A stretch of 16,234 nucleotides of DNA from Pelotomaculum sp. UBA3102 (GTDB lineage: Bacteria > Bacillota > Desulfotomaculia > Desulfotomaculales > Pelotomaculaceae): contig DFAQ01000074.1 of assembly GCA_002365865.1 (NCBI GenBank), forward strand, positions 1-16,234, given 5' to 3'. How positions within the stretch are numbered: the stretch's first letter is position 1; the number at the start of each line of letters is the position of its first letter. A program made the translations under genes and the position numbers. The notes beneath the pieces were generated by a model. It did no database searches and was not told the origin of the DNA. It worked only from the letters and a program-made list of their open reading frames with translations. Below, in pieces: positions 5,446 through 12,110 of this stretch.

Positions 5446-6354
5446 TCAAACGTAACCGGCCACGGTTTCCCTGATCCCTTCCTCAATACTGTAAAACGGG
5501 CTCCATCCCAGTTCGCGGCGGGCACTATCATTAGCCAGGCAACTGTGCCGGATATCGCCCGGCCGGGGCCGGCAGAAGGCAGGCTCCAGCAGGCTGCCCG
5601 CGGTTTTCTTGATCACTTTGAACAAGCCGTTTACCGGCAGTTTAATACCGGTGCTCACGTTCAGGGTCATTCCGTCACCGCCGCCGAGGGCGGCCAGGTT
5701 GGCGGCGGCCGCGTCCTTGACGTAGATAAAATCGCGGGTCTGTTCCCCGTCCCCGTATATTTGCGGCGTCTCTCCCTTTAAAAGCCTGTTGACAAAGATG
5801 GCGACCACGCCGCCCTCGCCGGAGACGTCCTGGCGCGGACCGTACACGTTGGCGTAACGCAGCACAGTATGCCTGATGCCGTACAGGTCGCTGTAAATCC
5901 GCAGGTAACTCTCGGCGGCAAGTTTGGAGGCCCCGTAAGGAGACTGCGGCACCACCGGGTGCCTTTCATCAACGGGAAGATAAGCCGGATGGCCGTACAC
6001 CGCGGCTGAAGACGCGTAAACCACCTTCCCGACGCCGTGGCGGCGGCACACCTCTAACAGGTTGATCATCCCGAGGAGGTTGACCCGGGCATCGGCCAGC
6101 GGGTCTTTTAAAGAACGCTGCACATCCACCTGGGCGGCCTGGTGCAGCACCGCGCCGGGTTTTTCACGGGCAACGACCTCCTCCAGGCCTTCACTCTCAA
6201 CCTCCAGCCGGTAAAAATTTACAGCCGGGTTGATATTCTCCAGCCGCCCGGTGGAAAGATCGTCGACCACGGAAACCGTGTATCCGGCTTCCACCAGCAT
6301 GTCTACCAGGTGAGAGCCGATAAAACCTGCCCCCCCGGTTACCAGCAGCTTCAA
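5446..6354 (-). CDS. galE: UDP-glucose 4-epimerase family (NAD-dependent sugar epimerase)
   Basis: A cytosolic extended short-chain dehydrogenase that likely interconverts UDP-glucose and UDP-galactose for glycan synthesis. From the TTG at 6354 it has 302 residues. This start gives the usual beginning (MKLLVTGG) and overlaps the galU stop as TTGA, with a G6 run as ribosome binding site; a longer frame to 6378 would add eight residues unlike the family. Visible motifs: NAD-binding TGGAGFIGSH (6-15), DDLSTG (31-36), YASSAAVYG with catalytic S116, Y140-x3-K144 in YGASK, and YGDGEQTRDFIYVKD (200-214). Length is typical of the short bacterial GalE group (about 305-315). The exact substrate (UDP-Glc, UDP-GlcNAc or a uronate) cannot be told from sequence alone. 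Translation is probably coupled to galU. Confidence 0.9.
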   Translation of the reverse strand: MKLLVTGGAGFIGSHLVDMLVEAGYTVSVVDDLSTGRLENINPAVNFYRLEVESEGLEEVVAREKPGAVLHQAAQVDVQRSLKDPLADARVNLLGMINLLEVCRRHGVGKVVYASSAAVYGHPAYLPVDERHPVVPQSPYGASKLAAESYLRIYSDLYGIRHTVLRYANVYGPRQDVSGEGGVVAIFVNRLLKGETPQIYGDGEQTRDFIYVKDAAAANLAALGGGDGMTLNVSTGIKLPVNGLFKVIKKTAGSLLEPAFCRPRPGDIRHSCLANDSARRELGWSPFYSIEEGIRETVAGYV

Positions 6355-7244
6355 CGGTCCGTCCCCCCAATATCCCAATCCTTACAGACGGACTGCAGGT
6401 ACTCCCTGAATCCCTCGGCCAAATCCGGCCGTTCCAAAGCAAATTCCACCGTGGCCCGGAGATAACCCAGCCGGTCGCCCACATCGTAACGCCGGCCAGC
6501 AAAGGCCAGCCCGTACATGGGCTGCTCGCGGCACAGCATTTTCAGCGCGTCGGTGAGTTGAATTTCCCCCCCGGCTCCCGGCCTGGTCTCGGCAAGGATG
6601 GCAAAAATTAGGGGATCGATAATATAACGGCCCATCACTGCCAGCCGGGACGGAGCCTCTTCCACAGGCGGCTTTTCCACCAGGTCGTTGATCTTGTATA
6701 TGCCGGGGCGCTCCTCGCACGCGTCCAGAACGCCGTATTTATTCACGTCCTCCCGGGCAACTTCCATAACGGCAATTACAGAAGACCGGACCTCCTCATG
6801 CAGTTCCATCAACTGCTTCAGGCAGGGCACCCGGCTCCGCACGATGTCGTCCCCGAGCAGCACGGCAAAAGGTTCGTCGCCGATAAACCGCCGGGCGCAG
6901 TAAATAGCGTGTCCCAAGCCCAGCGGCTCCTTTTGTCTGACGTAATAAAGGTCGGTAAGTCGCCCGATCTCCTGCACCAGTTCCAGCTGGGCGGTTTTGC
7001 CCTTCTTCGTCAACTGCAGCTCCAGCTCAATGGACCGGTCGAAATGATCCTCAATGGCCCGCTTGTTCCGGCCTGTGATGATCAGTATTTCTTCTATTCC
7101 TGATGCGATCGCTTCCTCAACTATGTACTGAATGGTCGGTTTATCCACTATCGGCAGCATTTCCTTGGGCTGTGCCTTGGTGGCGGGAAGGAAGCGCACC
7201 CCCAGGCCGGCCGCGGGAATTATGGCTTTTCTGACTTTTTTCAC
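6351..7244 (-). CDS. galU: UTP-glucose-1-phosphate uridylyltransferase
   Basis: This enzyme makes UDP-glucose from UTP and glucose-1-phosphate, the precursor for surface glycans and for the GalE reaction. The protein has 297 residues from a GTG at 7244 behind GGAGG with a 7-base spacer. Motifs: the nucleotide-binding IPAAGLGVRFLPATKAQPKE (9-28) with MLPIVDKP after it, EPLGLGHAI, LLGDDIV, NDLVEKPP, GGEIQLTDAL and YDVGDRLGYL, all in the GalU order and spacing. Length matches the family (about 290-300). It ends in a TTGA overlap with galE, so the two form one unit. The preceding gene is closed by a terminator at 7354-7381, and the promoter seems to be within 7291-7319, overlapped by an inverted repeat. 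Confidence 0.96.
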   Translation of the reverse strand: MKKVRKAIIPAAGLGVRFLPATKAQPKEMLPIVDKPTIQYIVEEAIASGIEEILIITGRNKRAIEDHFDRSIELELQLTKKGKTAQLELVQEIGRLTDLYYVRQKEPLGLGHAIYCARRFIGDEPFAVLLGDDIVRSRVPCLKQLMELHEEVRSSVIAVMEVAREDVNKYGVLDACEERPGIYKINDLVEKPPVEEAPSRLAVMGRYIIDPLIFAILAETRPGAGGEIQLTDALKMLCREQPMYGLAFAGRRYDVGDRLGYLRATVEFALERPDLAEGFREYLQSVCKDWDIGGTDR

Positions 7245-7290
7245 TTAAAAACCTCCGTTCCGTTTCCAGTTCGGTTAGAGCTACATACAA

Positions 7291-7319
7291 ATTAAAACAT
7301 CATTTATCTAAGATGTAAA
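7291..7319 (-). promoter_or_regulatory. Probable sigma-A promoter of galU-galE
   Basis: On the minus strand TTTACA (7319-7314) and TTTAAT (7296-7291) are 17 bases apart, close to TTGACA/TATAAT. It lies between the terminator of the upstream gene and the galU start. The -35 box is inside an inverted repeat. Confidence 0.5.
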
Positions 7320-7343
7320 CTATATTTACATCTTCTTAGATAA
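7304..7343. promoter_or_regulatory. Inverted repeat overlapping the galU -35 box (possible operator)
   Basis: TTATCTAAGATGTAAA (7304-7319) is mirrored by TTTACATC-TTC-TTAGATAA (7325-7343): 16 paired bases with a 3-base bulge and a 5-base centre. No U-run follows on either strand, so it is not a normal terminator. Its position over the -35 box suggests a repressor site, which is an inference. Confidence 0.5.
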
Positions 7344-7353
7344 CTTCACCAGA

Positions 7354-7381
7354 TAAAAAAACGGTCCTGCTAAGAGGACCG
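7354..7381 (-). terminator. Intrinsic terminator of the WecA-type gene
   Basis: On the minus strand CGGTCCT (7381-7375) pairs with AGGACCG (7368-7362) around CTTAGC, followed by seven Ts (7361-7355). The TAG stop codon (7372-7370) lies in the loop, so the gene ends inside its own terminator. Confidence 0.88.
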
Positions 7382-8461
7382 CTGCTGTTTTTCCGATTCG
7401 GCCAAATAACCGGTATGGCGGCCGCCGGCACTGATAATCCCTGTTTTGTTGACCAATACCAAAACGGTCGTGGACAAAACCACCAGAAAAACCGCCGCCT
7501 GTTTCGGCGTAATCAAGGTCATTATAATGGCACTCAGAGCCAGGACTATATTTACCCCGTAGAGACAGAGCACCGCCCGGCGGTGACTGAGGCCCATTTC
7601 TATGAGCCGGTGGTGCAGGTGTCCTTTATCCGCCTGGAATATCGGCCTGTGCCCGTAATAACGCCTTGCTATGGCCAGGGTGGTGTCCAGAAAAGGTATG
7701 CCCAAAATCACTACCGGTATAATCACGGAAATAAAAGTTGCGCTCTTGGCCAGCCCCATAACCGCCAGCACGGCCACGCTGAAACCGAGGTACATGGAAC
7801 CCGAGTCCCCGAGAAATATTTTCGCCGGGTAAAAATTATACCGTAAAAAACCCAGTATTGCCGCCGCCAGAATCAGGGCCAGGGCGATAGCGTCCCACTG
7901 TCCCCGCGTTGCGCCGCCGTTCAGCGAAATCTCGATCCATATCACCGCCGCCAGGGTCAGGGCGGCAATACACGAGGTGCCTCCGGCCAGCCCGTCCAAC
8001 CCGTCCACAAGGTTGACCGCGTTAATCACCGCGACAATCCAGATTACCGTTACGGGAATGCTCAGCACACCCAAAGTCAAGAGCTCGTTAGAAAACGGGC
8101 TGGTTAAAAACTGCACTTTGAGGCCGAACGGGATGACGGCACACGCCGCCGCCGCCTGCCCGGCCAGTTTTACCCACGGAGAAACACCCCTGGTATCGTC
8201 AAAAATACCGAGCAGGACGATCAAAAAACCACCCGCCAAGAGACCGGCTACTTGCAGGGTGATTTCCCTGGTAAGCAAAACCGCGGTAAAAAAACTAATA
8301 TAAATAGCCAGGCCGCCCATCCTGGGCATAACCCGGTTATGTACCTTTCTCTGTTCCGGGCGGTCCAGTGCGCCGCACTTAAAGGCCCACTTCCTGACCA
8401 GCGGGGTAACCAGCAAAGCCGCCGCCAGGGCCAGGATCACCGCCGTTACCGGTATCTGCAT
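7370..8461 (-). CDS. wecA: Undecaprenyl-phosphate N-acetylhexosamine-1-phosphate transferase (WecA/TagO/MraY family)
   Basis: This integral membrane enzyme moves a sugar-1-phosphate (usually GlcNAc) from its UDP donor to undecaprenyl phosphate, the first step of teichoic-acid-like or other wall polysaccharides. It has 363 residues from the ATG at 8461, chosen because a G6 run lies 6 bases before it; the longer frame to 8488 adds MTCPSGGIR, unlike the family. Motifs: RKVHNRVMPRMGG (38-50), the metal-binding FDD (87-89), NLVDGLDGLAGG (150-161), FLGDSGS (216-222), and HLHHR (281-285), which marks the WecA/TagO branch rather than MraY. About ten or eleven membrane helices are visible. It has a good upstream promoter (8507-8536) and its own terminator, so it is probably transcribed alone. 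The donor sugar is not decided by sequence. Confidence 0.93.
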   Translation of the reverse strand: MQIPVTAVILALAAALLVTPLVRKWAFKCGALDRPEQRKVHNRVMPRMGGLAIYISFFTAVLLTREITLQVAGLLAGGFLIVLLGIFDDTRGVSPWVKLAGQAAAACAVIPFGLKVQFLTSPFSNELLTLGVLSIPVTVIWIVAVINAVNLVDGLDGLAGGTSCIAALTLAAVIWIEISLNGGATRGQWDAIALALILAAAILGFLRYNFYPAKIFLGDSGSMYLGFSVAVLAVMGLAKSATFISVIIPVVILGIPFLDTTLAIARRYYGHRPIFQADKGHLHHRLIEMGLSHRRAVLCLYGVNIVLALSAIIMTLITPKQAAVFLVVLSTTVLVLVNKTGIISAGGRHTGYLAESEKQQRSS

Positions 8462-8506
8462 GCGTATCCCCCCAGAAGGGCAAGTCATTGCACGGTATCA
8501 AAAGAT

Positions 8507-8536
8507 ATTTTATCTTAATCCCGGCTATGGTGGCAA
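8507..8536 (-). promoter_or_regulatory. Probable sigma-A promoter of the WecA-type gene
   Basis: On the minus strand TTGCCA (8536-8531) and TAAAAT (8512-8507) are 18 bases apart, each one base off consensus. It lies about 45 bases upstream of the ATG at 8461, between the gene and the transposase unit. Confidence 0.5.
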
Positions 8537-8643
8537 TAACCAAAAATAGCCCCATATCTGCTAATAAACCGACTAATCAGCAAATAACGCAATTTATCTC
8601 AAAAATACTCCACATATCACAAATCCCCACCCTGCCAATACTT

Positions 8644-8705
8644 CCCAAAAGGTACCGGTTCCTTTTTGGGAAAATCTGCTATATGGTACCGGTTCCTTTT
8701 TGGGA
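8644..8705. repeat. Left flanking repeat of the transposase unit (two palindromic copies)
   Basis: The 62-bp repeat holds two direct copies of GGTACCGGTTCCTTTTTGGGAA (starting 8651 and 8685). The first, with its preceding TTCCCAAAA, forms a hairpin around an ACCGGT core. It matches 9285-9346 at 57 of 62 positions, without gaps and in the same orientation. Confidence 0.9.
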
Positions 8706-8717
8706 ATTAATGGGGGC

Positions 8718-9263
8718 TTAATCAAGGTATTCCTCGACAAAATTTTGGTATAAAAAAGGGCTCCGGTTCTTGAAATAACCTAAGATTTTGGATTTAGTCA
8801 CCAGGTCGTCTTCCTGCCCGCTTAGGTAAAATTTAAAACTGCTCCACGGGTAATCACCGGGTTTTCTGACCATATTTGCCCTTACCGGATTCAGATGAAT
8901 GTACCTGCTGATTTCCAGGTTGTACCCGTCTTTGTCTACCAACTCTGAACGAAACCTGCCCTGAAAAAGGTGTCCGGTCAAACCGTATTTTTTATTAAAG
9001 TAATTAACGTAATGCAAGTTAATAATTTTCATAGTCTGGCTAATTTCAACTTCTGCCGTTTCCAGGTGCAGGTGCAAATGATTGGTCATCAGGCAGTAGG
9101 CGTGGAGCAGGAAGCGGTGCTTTTCTTTTGCTTTCTTCAATATGGACAGGTAAGTTAACCTGTCTTTTTCATCTTTAAATATATCTTGCTGATGGTTACC
9201 CCGGCATATAACGTGATAAATCGCTCCAGGGTACCATATACGGGTTTTCCGGGGCAAACTCAT
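8718..9263 (-). CDS. REP-associated tyrosine transposase (RAYT, Y1_Tnp family)
   Basis: This is an HUH single-strand endonuclease that processes palindromic REP-like DNA. The protein has 181 residues from the ATG at 9263; a GTG at 9266 is the alternative, and GGGAG is very close to both, so the exact start is open. The N-terminus PRKTRIWYPGAIYHVICRGN (4-23) and the middle part YCLMTNHLHLHLE (57-69) are typical of the family; H62 and H64 form the metal-binding HUH pair. Then come GLTGHLFQGRF (94-104) and RYIHLNPVRANMV (120-132), and PWSSF (139-143). The catalytic Tyr should be one of those near residues 114-121. The frame is intact and full length. The paired palindromes on both sides are its likely substrates. 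Known RAYTs are usually single-copy genes that spread REP sequences; activity here is unproven. Confidence 0.9.
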   Translation of the reverse strand: MSLPRKTRIWYPGAIYHVICRGNHQQDIFKDEKDRLTYLSILKKAKEKHRFLLHAYCLMTNHLHLHLETAEVEISQTMKIINLHYVNYFNKKYGLTGHLFQGRFRSELVDKDGYNLEISRYIHLNPVRANMVRKPGDYPWSSFKFYLSGQEDDLVTKSKILGYFKNRSPFLYQNFVEEYLD

Positions 9264-9284
9264 CACTCCCGTTTACAATATTCT

Positions 9285-9346
9285 CCCAAAAGGTACCGGT
9301 TCCTTTTTGTAAAAATCTGCTAAAAGGTGCCGGTTCCTTTTTGGGA
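9285..9346. repeat. Right flanking repeat of the transposase unit (two palindromic copies)
   Basis: This near-identical direct copy of 8644-8705 has five mismatches and no gaps. It includes CCCAAAAGGTACCGGTTCC, then AAAATCTGCTA, then GGTGCCGGTTCCTTTTTGGG. The change from TACC to TGCC in the second copy keeps most of the pairing. Confidence 0.9.
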
Positions 9347-9353
9347 GAAAATG

Positions 9354-9779
9354 TTATTTGTTGATGGCGAAGAGTAGTTCGGCTTCGGCGGCCATTTCTT
9401 CTCCCACGTAAGCCGAAGCAGAACTTTTGCCCACGGTTCCGCGCAATTTCCGGACTTCAACCTCGATCCGGAGTTGGTCGCCCGGCACCACCTGCCGCCG
9501 GAAACGGGCCCGGTCAATACCGGCAAAAAGAGCAATCTTCCCGGCGAATTCCGGCATTTGCAACACGGCCACCGCGCCTACCTGGGCCATGGCCTCGATA
9601 ATCAGCACCGCCGGCATCACCGGGTGGCCGGGGAAATGTCCCTGAAAAAACGGCTCGTTGGCGCTGACATTTTTAATCCCCACGGCCTTGCGGCCGTTTT
9701 CCACGGATTCGATCCGGTCCACCAGCAAAAACGGGTAGCGGTGAGGCAATATTTCCTGAATCTTGGTAATATCAAGCAC
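9354..9779 (-). CDS. fabZ: 3-hydroxyacyl-[acyl-carrier-protein] dehydratase FabZ
   Basis: A cytosolic hot-dog-fold enzyme that dehydrates 3-hydroxyacyl-ACP in fatty acid synthesis. The protein has 141 residues from a GTG at 9779 with GGAGGGG upstream. It has the diagnostic ILPHRYPFLLVDR (10-22) and GHFPGHPVMPAVLIIEAMAQ (47-66) with catalytic H48 and E62. Length is typical (about 140-150). It sits between a GT4 glycosyltransferase gene and a transposase unit and is separated from the former by a terminator-like hairpin, so it probably has its own promoter or depends on read-through. Its place in a polysaccharide cluster is unusual but not unique among Clostridia. It could equally serve general fatty acid synthesis. 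Confidence 0.96.
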   Translation of the reverse strand: MLDITKIQEILPHRYPFLLVDRIESVENGRKAVGIKNVSANEPFFQGHFPGHPVMPAVLIIEAMAQVGAVAVLQMPEFAGKIALFAGIDRARFRRQVVPGDQLRIEVEVRKLRGTVGKSSASAYVGEEMAAEAELLFAINK

Positions 9780-9822
9780 TTAAAAATCCCCTCCGTCGCA
9801 CTTAATGATTATTCCGCTTCCT

Positions 9823-9850
9823 TAAAAAATAAGCCTGTCAGCAGTCAGGC
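9823..9850 (-). terminator. Likely terminator at the end of the GT4 operon
   Basis: On the minus strand GCCTG and CAGGC (within 9850-9833) form a short stem with a further C-G pair inside, followed by TTATTTTTT. The TGA stop of the upstream gene (9847-9845) lies in the hairpin. The stem is short, so termination may be partial and fabZ could still be read through. Confidence 0.55.
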
Positions 9851-10969
9851 CCGGTTAACGATCTGATAATATAAGTCGGTAATTTTTCCGGTCATGGTCC
9901 CGGCATCAAATCTTTGCTCCACCATCTTCGCGGCACGCTCTCCCATGGCCCGGGCCGCATCCGGGTTTTCCAGCAGAAAAGTAATCTTTCCGGCAATCGC
10001 CTCCGCATCTCCCGGCGGCACCAGGAGGGCTGCGCGCCCGTCCTTCCCGGCTATTTCCGCCAGCCCGCCCACGGCGCTGGCCACGCACGGCCGGCCCAGG
10101 CACATGCCTTCCACCAGGCTGATGCCGAAGGCCTCCGTAAGCGACGGGTGCACCATGACATCCAGCGCGGCGACCAGTTGGGGAATATCCTCCCGGTAAC
10201 CGGTAAAAAACACCCGGTCGCTTATCCCGAGCCGCCGCGCTTTCTTTTCCAGTTCACCGGCCAGGGAGCCCGTACCCGCCACCACAAAAACGACATCGCC
10301 GCGCCGTTCCAAAATCATGGCGGCGGCATCCAGGAAATACCGGTGCCCCTTTTCCGGCTCCAGGCGGGCCACCATGCCCACCACCCGCTTCCCCCCGGTT
10401 TCCGGCAGGGGCGGCGGCAACCCCCGGCCGGCACGCTCTCTGAATTGCCCGACGTCAATCCCGTTATAAATCAATGCCACTTTTTCTTCCGGCATGCCCT
10501 CCCGGACCAGGCTCTCTTTAACCGCCCGGCTGACCGCAATCACCCGGTGGCAGGTCGCGCGGTTCAAAAACGCCGCGGCCCGGCTCTTGATCCCCCCGCG
10601 GGGCGCCGCCCAGTCCATCCGGTGCTTGGTGTAAACCACCCCGGGAACCCCGGCGAGCCTGGCCGCCAGGCGCCCGGAAAAAGTAGCGTGGGTATGGACC
10701 ACGTCAATCCCGTGTTGCTTAATCAGGCCGCCAACCTCACGTACAAGGCCGGCCAATCCGCGCCACCCAAAAGACCGGTCCCCGGCGAAAAAAGAGCTTG
10801 TGCCGGTCTCAACCCCGGCTTCGGCGCAGCGCTTAGCCAGCAAGGAACCGGGTGGGCAAAGCACCCGCACCGCCAGCCTGGACCGGTCGTAATGCTCCAG
10901 AAAGGTTAATAAATGCCTGCCGGCCCCACCCATGTTGGTATCGCTGATCATATGCAGCACCTTCAGCAT
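9845..10969 (-). CDS. GT4-family glycosyltransferase
   Basis: A GT-B-fold retaining transferase that adds a sugar from a nucleotide donor to a lipid-linked glycan on the inner membrane face. The protein has 374 residues from the ATG at 10969, seven bases after the stop of the preceding gene. N-terminal MISDTNMGGAGRHL (7-20) is the acceptor-side glycine loop, DVVHTHATFSGRLAARLAG (89-107) is typical of the family, and the C-terminal domain has GMVARLEPEKGHRYF (198-212), VVAGTGSL and the donor-binding EAFGISLVEG with E279 and E287 (E-x7-E). There is no signal peptide. It is cotranscribed with the other GT4 gene and the glycosidase/SLH gene upstream. Donor and acceptor are unknown. Confidence 0.9.
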   Translation of the reverse strand: MLKVLHMISDTNMGGAGRHLLTFLEHYDRSRLAVRVLCPPGSLLAKRCAEAGVETGTSSFFAGDRSFGWRGLAGLVREVGGLIKQHGIDVVHTHATFSGRLAARLAGVPGVVYTKHRMDWAAPRGGIKSRAAAFLNRATCHRVIAVSRAVKESLVREGMPEEKVALIYNGIDVGQFRERAGRGLPPPLPETGGKRVVGMVARLEPEKGHRYFLDAAAMILERRGDVVFVVAGTGSLAGELEKKARRLGISDRVFFTGYREDIPQLVAALDVMVHPSLTEAFGISLVEGMCLGRPCVASAVGGLAEIAGKDGRAALLVPPGDAEAIAGKITFLLENPDAARAMGERAAKMVEQRFDAGTMTGKITDLYYQIVNRA

Positions 10970-10976
10970 CGGCTTC

Positions 10977-12110
10977 TCACCCGTTTAACACCTTTTCGTA
11001 AACTTTTGCCGTTTCCCCGGCCATTTTCAGGCTGCTGTAATTTTCCACAATATAGCGCCGTAAAATTCTTCCCAGGTGTTTTTTACGGTCAGGAGGCAAC
11101 CGCAGAAATTCCCTGAGAGAGTGCTCCAGGTTTTCGACGGTGGCAGTTTTTTTAAACCGGCGCCCGGTAAAGTTGTCGCTTTCAAACACTTTCAAGTCGT
11201 TGGCGCCAATTAATCCCCCGTAACCCTCCCCTCCGGCCAGAATCACGTTTCTGGCGCAGGACATGGCTTCCAGCGCCGCCCGGCTTACTCCCACCACCAG
11301 GTCCCCGGCCGCCATGATCCGGTTGACGTCGGTCCGCGCCCCCAACAGCCTTACCAGTTCCACACCGGCCCGGGCGTTTACCTCCGCCGCCCCGGCCGCC
11401 ACCTCGCCCGCGCGGTCCCCGTCCCCCGCAATAAGCAGGCGCAGGGACGGAAAATCACCGTAAACCCGGGCACAGGCCTCCATGAGGTTCTGCGCCACCC
11501 CCGCCAGCACTTCATCCAACCTGCTCACGTAAATAACCACGCTTTTCGAACCGTTCCGTTCCAGATGCAATTCCTCTTCCAGGTCACCGGCCGGCAGGTC
11601 CGGATTAAAAGTTTCCGTGTCAATTCCGTTAGGAATCAAGACAATGTTCTCCTCGGCCACCCTGAATTTCTTTATCAAATGGTCTTTTATGTCGGAACTG
11701 ATGGCGATGGTCTTTTCTCCCCACCGGGACAAATACCTGAACCGCCATTCGGTGGAAAACATGGCATGCGCCGTGGTAATAAAATTAATCCCTTCAAGCT
11801 TCGCGGCCAGGCCGGAAACAAAAGCCGGAATCCGGGCGTGGGCATGGACCAGCGCAACGCCTTCCGAAGCAATGACCGACCTCAAGGCCGCCACCGAACG
11901 GTAAATGGCCAGCGGCCTTTTATTGTCCAGGACGACCCGGTAGTGCCTGATCCCGTGCCGGGCAATTATTTTTTCATAAAGGCCCCCGCCGGACGCCAGC
12001 ACCACCCGGTAACCCATCTCCTTCAAATGACGCGCCAAAACAACGGCGTGCGTCTCAGCGCCGCCGATTTCAAGGCCCATTAATGTCATTAAAACCGTTA
12101 CAGGCGCCAA
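10977..12110 (-). CDS. GT4-like glycosyltransferase, divergent donor site
   Basis: The protein has 377 residues from a TTG at 12110 that directly follows the TAA of the glycosidase/SLH gene. This start gives a normal beginning (VTVLMTLMGLEIGGAETH, 4-21); an ATG eight codons in would cut the first strand. GGAAGG just before the TTG can serve as ribosome binding site. Family marks: GLEIGGAETH (12-21), LVHAHARIPAF (87-97), VLIPNGIDTETFNP (157-170), VVIYVSRLDE (191-200) and LLIAGDGD. At the donor site it reads GVSRAALEAMSCARNVI (274-290): E281 is present, but the first Glu of the usual E-x7-E is replaced (G274/S276 region), and GGEGYGGLI follows. This may mark a separate subfamily. It likely acts with its GT4 neighbour on a wall glycan. 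Confidence 0.86.
   Translation of the reverse strand: MAPVTVLMTLMGLEIGGAETHAVVLARHLKEMGYRVVLASGGGLYEKIIARHGIRHYRVVLDNKRPLAIYRSVAALRSVIASEGVALVHAHARIPAFVSGLAAKLEGINFITTAHAMFSTEWRFRYLSRWGEKTIAISSDIKDHLIKKFRVAEENIVLIPNGIDTETFNPDLPAGDLEEELHLERNGSKSVVIYVSRLDEVLAGVAQNLMEACARVYGDFPSLRLLIAGDGDRAGEVAAGAAEVNARAGVELVRLLGARTDVNRIMAAGDLVVGVSRAALEAMSCARNVILAGGEGYGGLIGANDLKVFESDNFTGRRFKKTATVENLEHSLREFLRLPPDRKKHLGRILRRYIVENYSSLKMAGETAKVYEKVLNG

Larger units (their letters stand above)
8644..9346 (-). mobile_element. REP-associated transposase unit (IS200-like), about 0.7 kb
   Basis: A single transposase gene is framed tightly by two direct 62-bp repeats made of paired palindromes: 12 bases separate its stop from the left repeat, and 21 separate its start from the right one. 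The unit sits between fabZ, whose stop is only 7 bases beyond the right repeat, and the WecA-type promoter. No target duplication is visible, as expected for the HUH Y1 family. It appears to have inserted into an envelope gene cluster without breaking a gene. Confidence 0.75.

Noticed and set aside
8488..8721. Plus-strand 77-residue frame between the WecA-type gene and the transposase
   Set aside because: It crosses the palindromic repeat and the likely WecA promoter and has no ribosome binding site.
8644..9346. CRISPR-like repeat array
   Set aside because: There are only two pairs of repeats, they are palindromic and frame a Y1 transposase, and there are no regular spacers.
9914..10909. Plus-strand 331-residue open frame
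   Set aside because: Antisense to a GT4 glycosyltransferase with conserved motifs; no ribosome binding site or recognisable domain.
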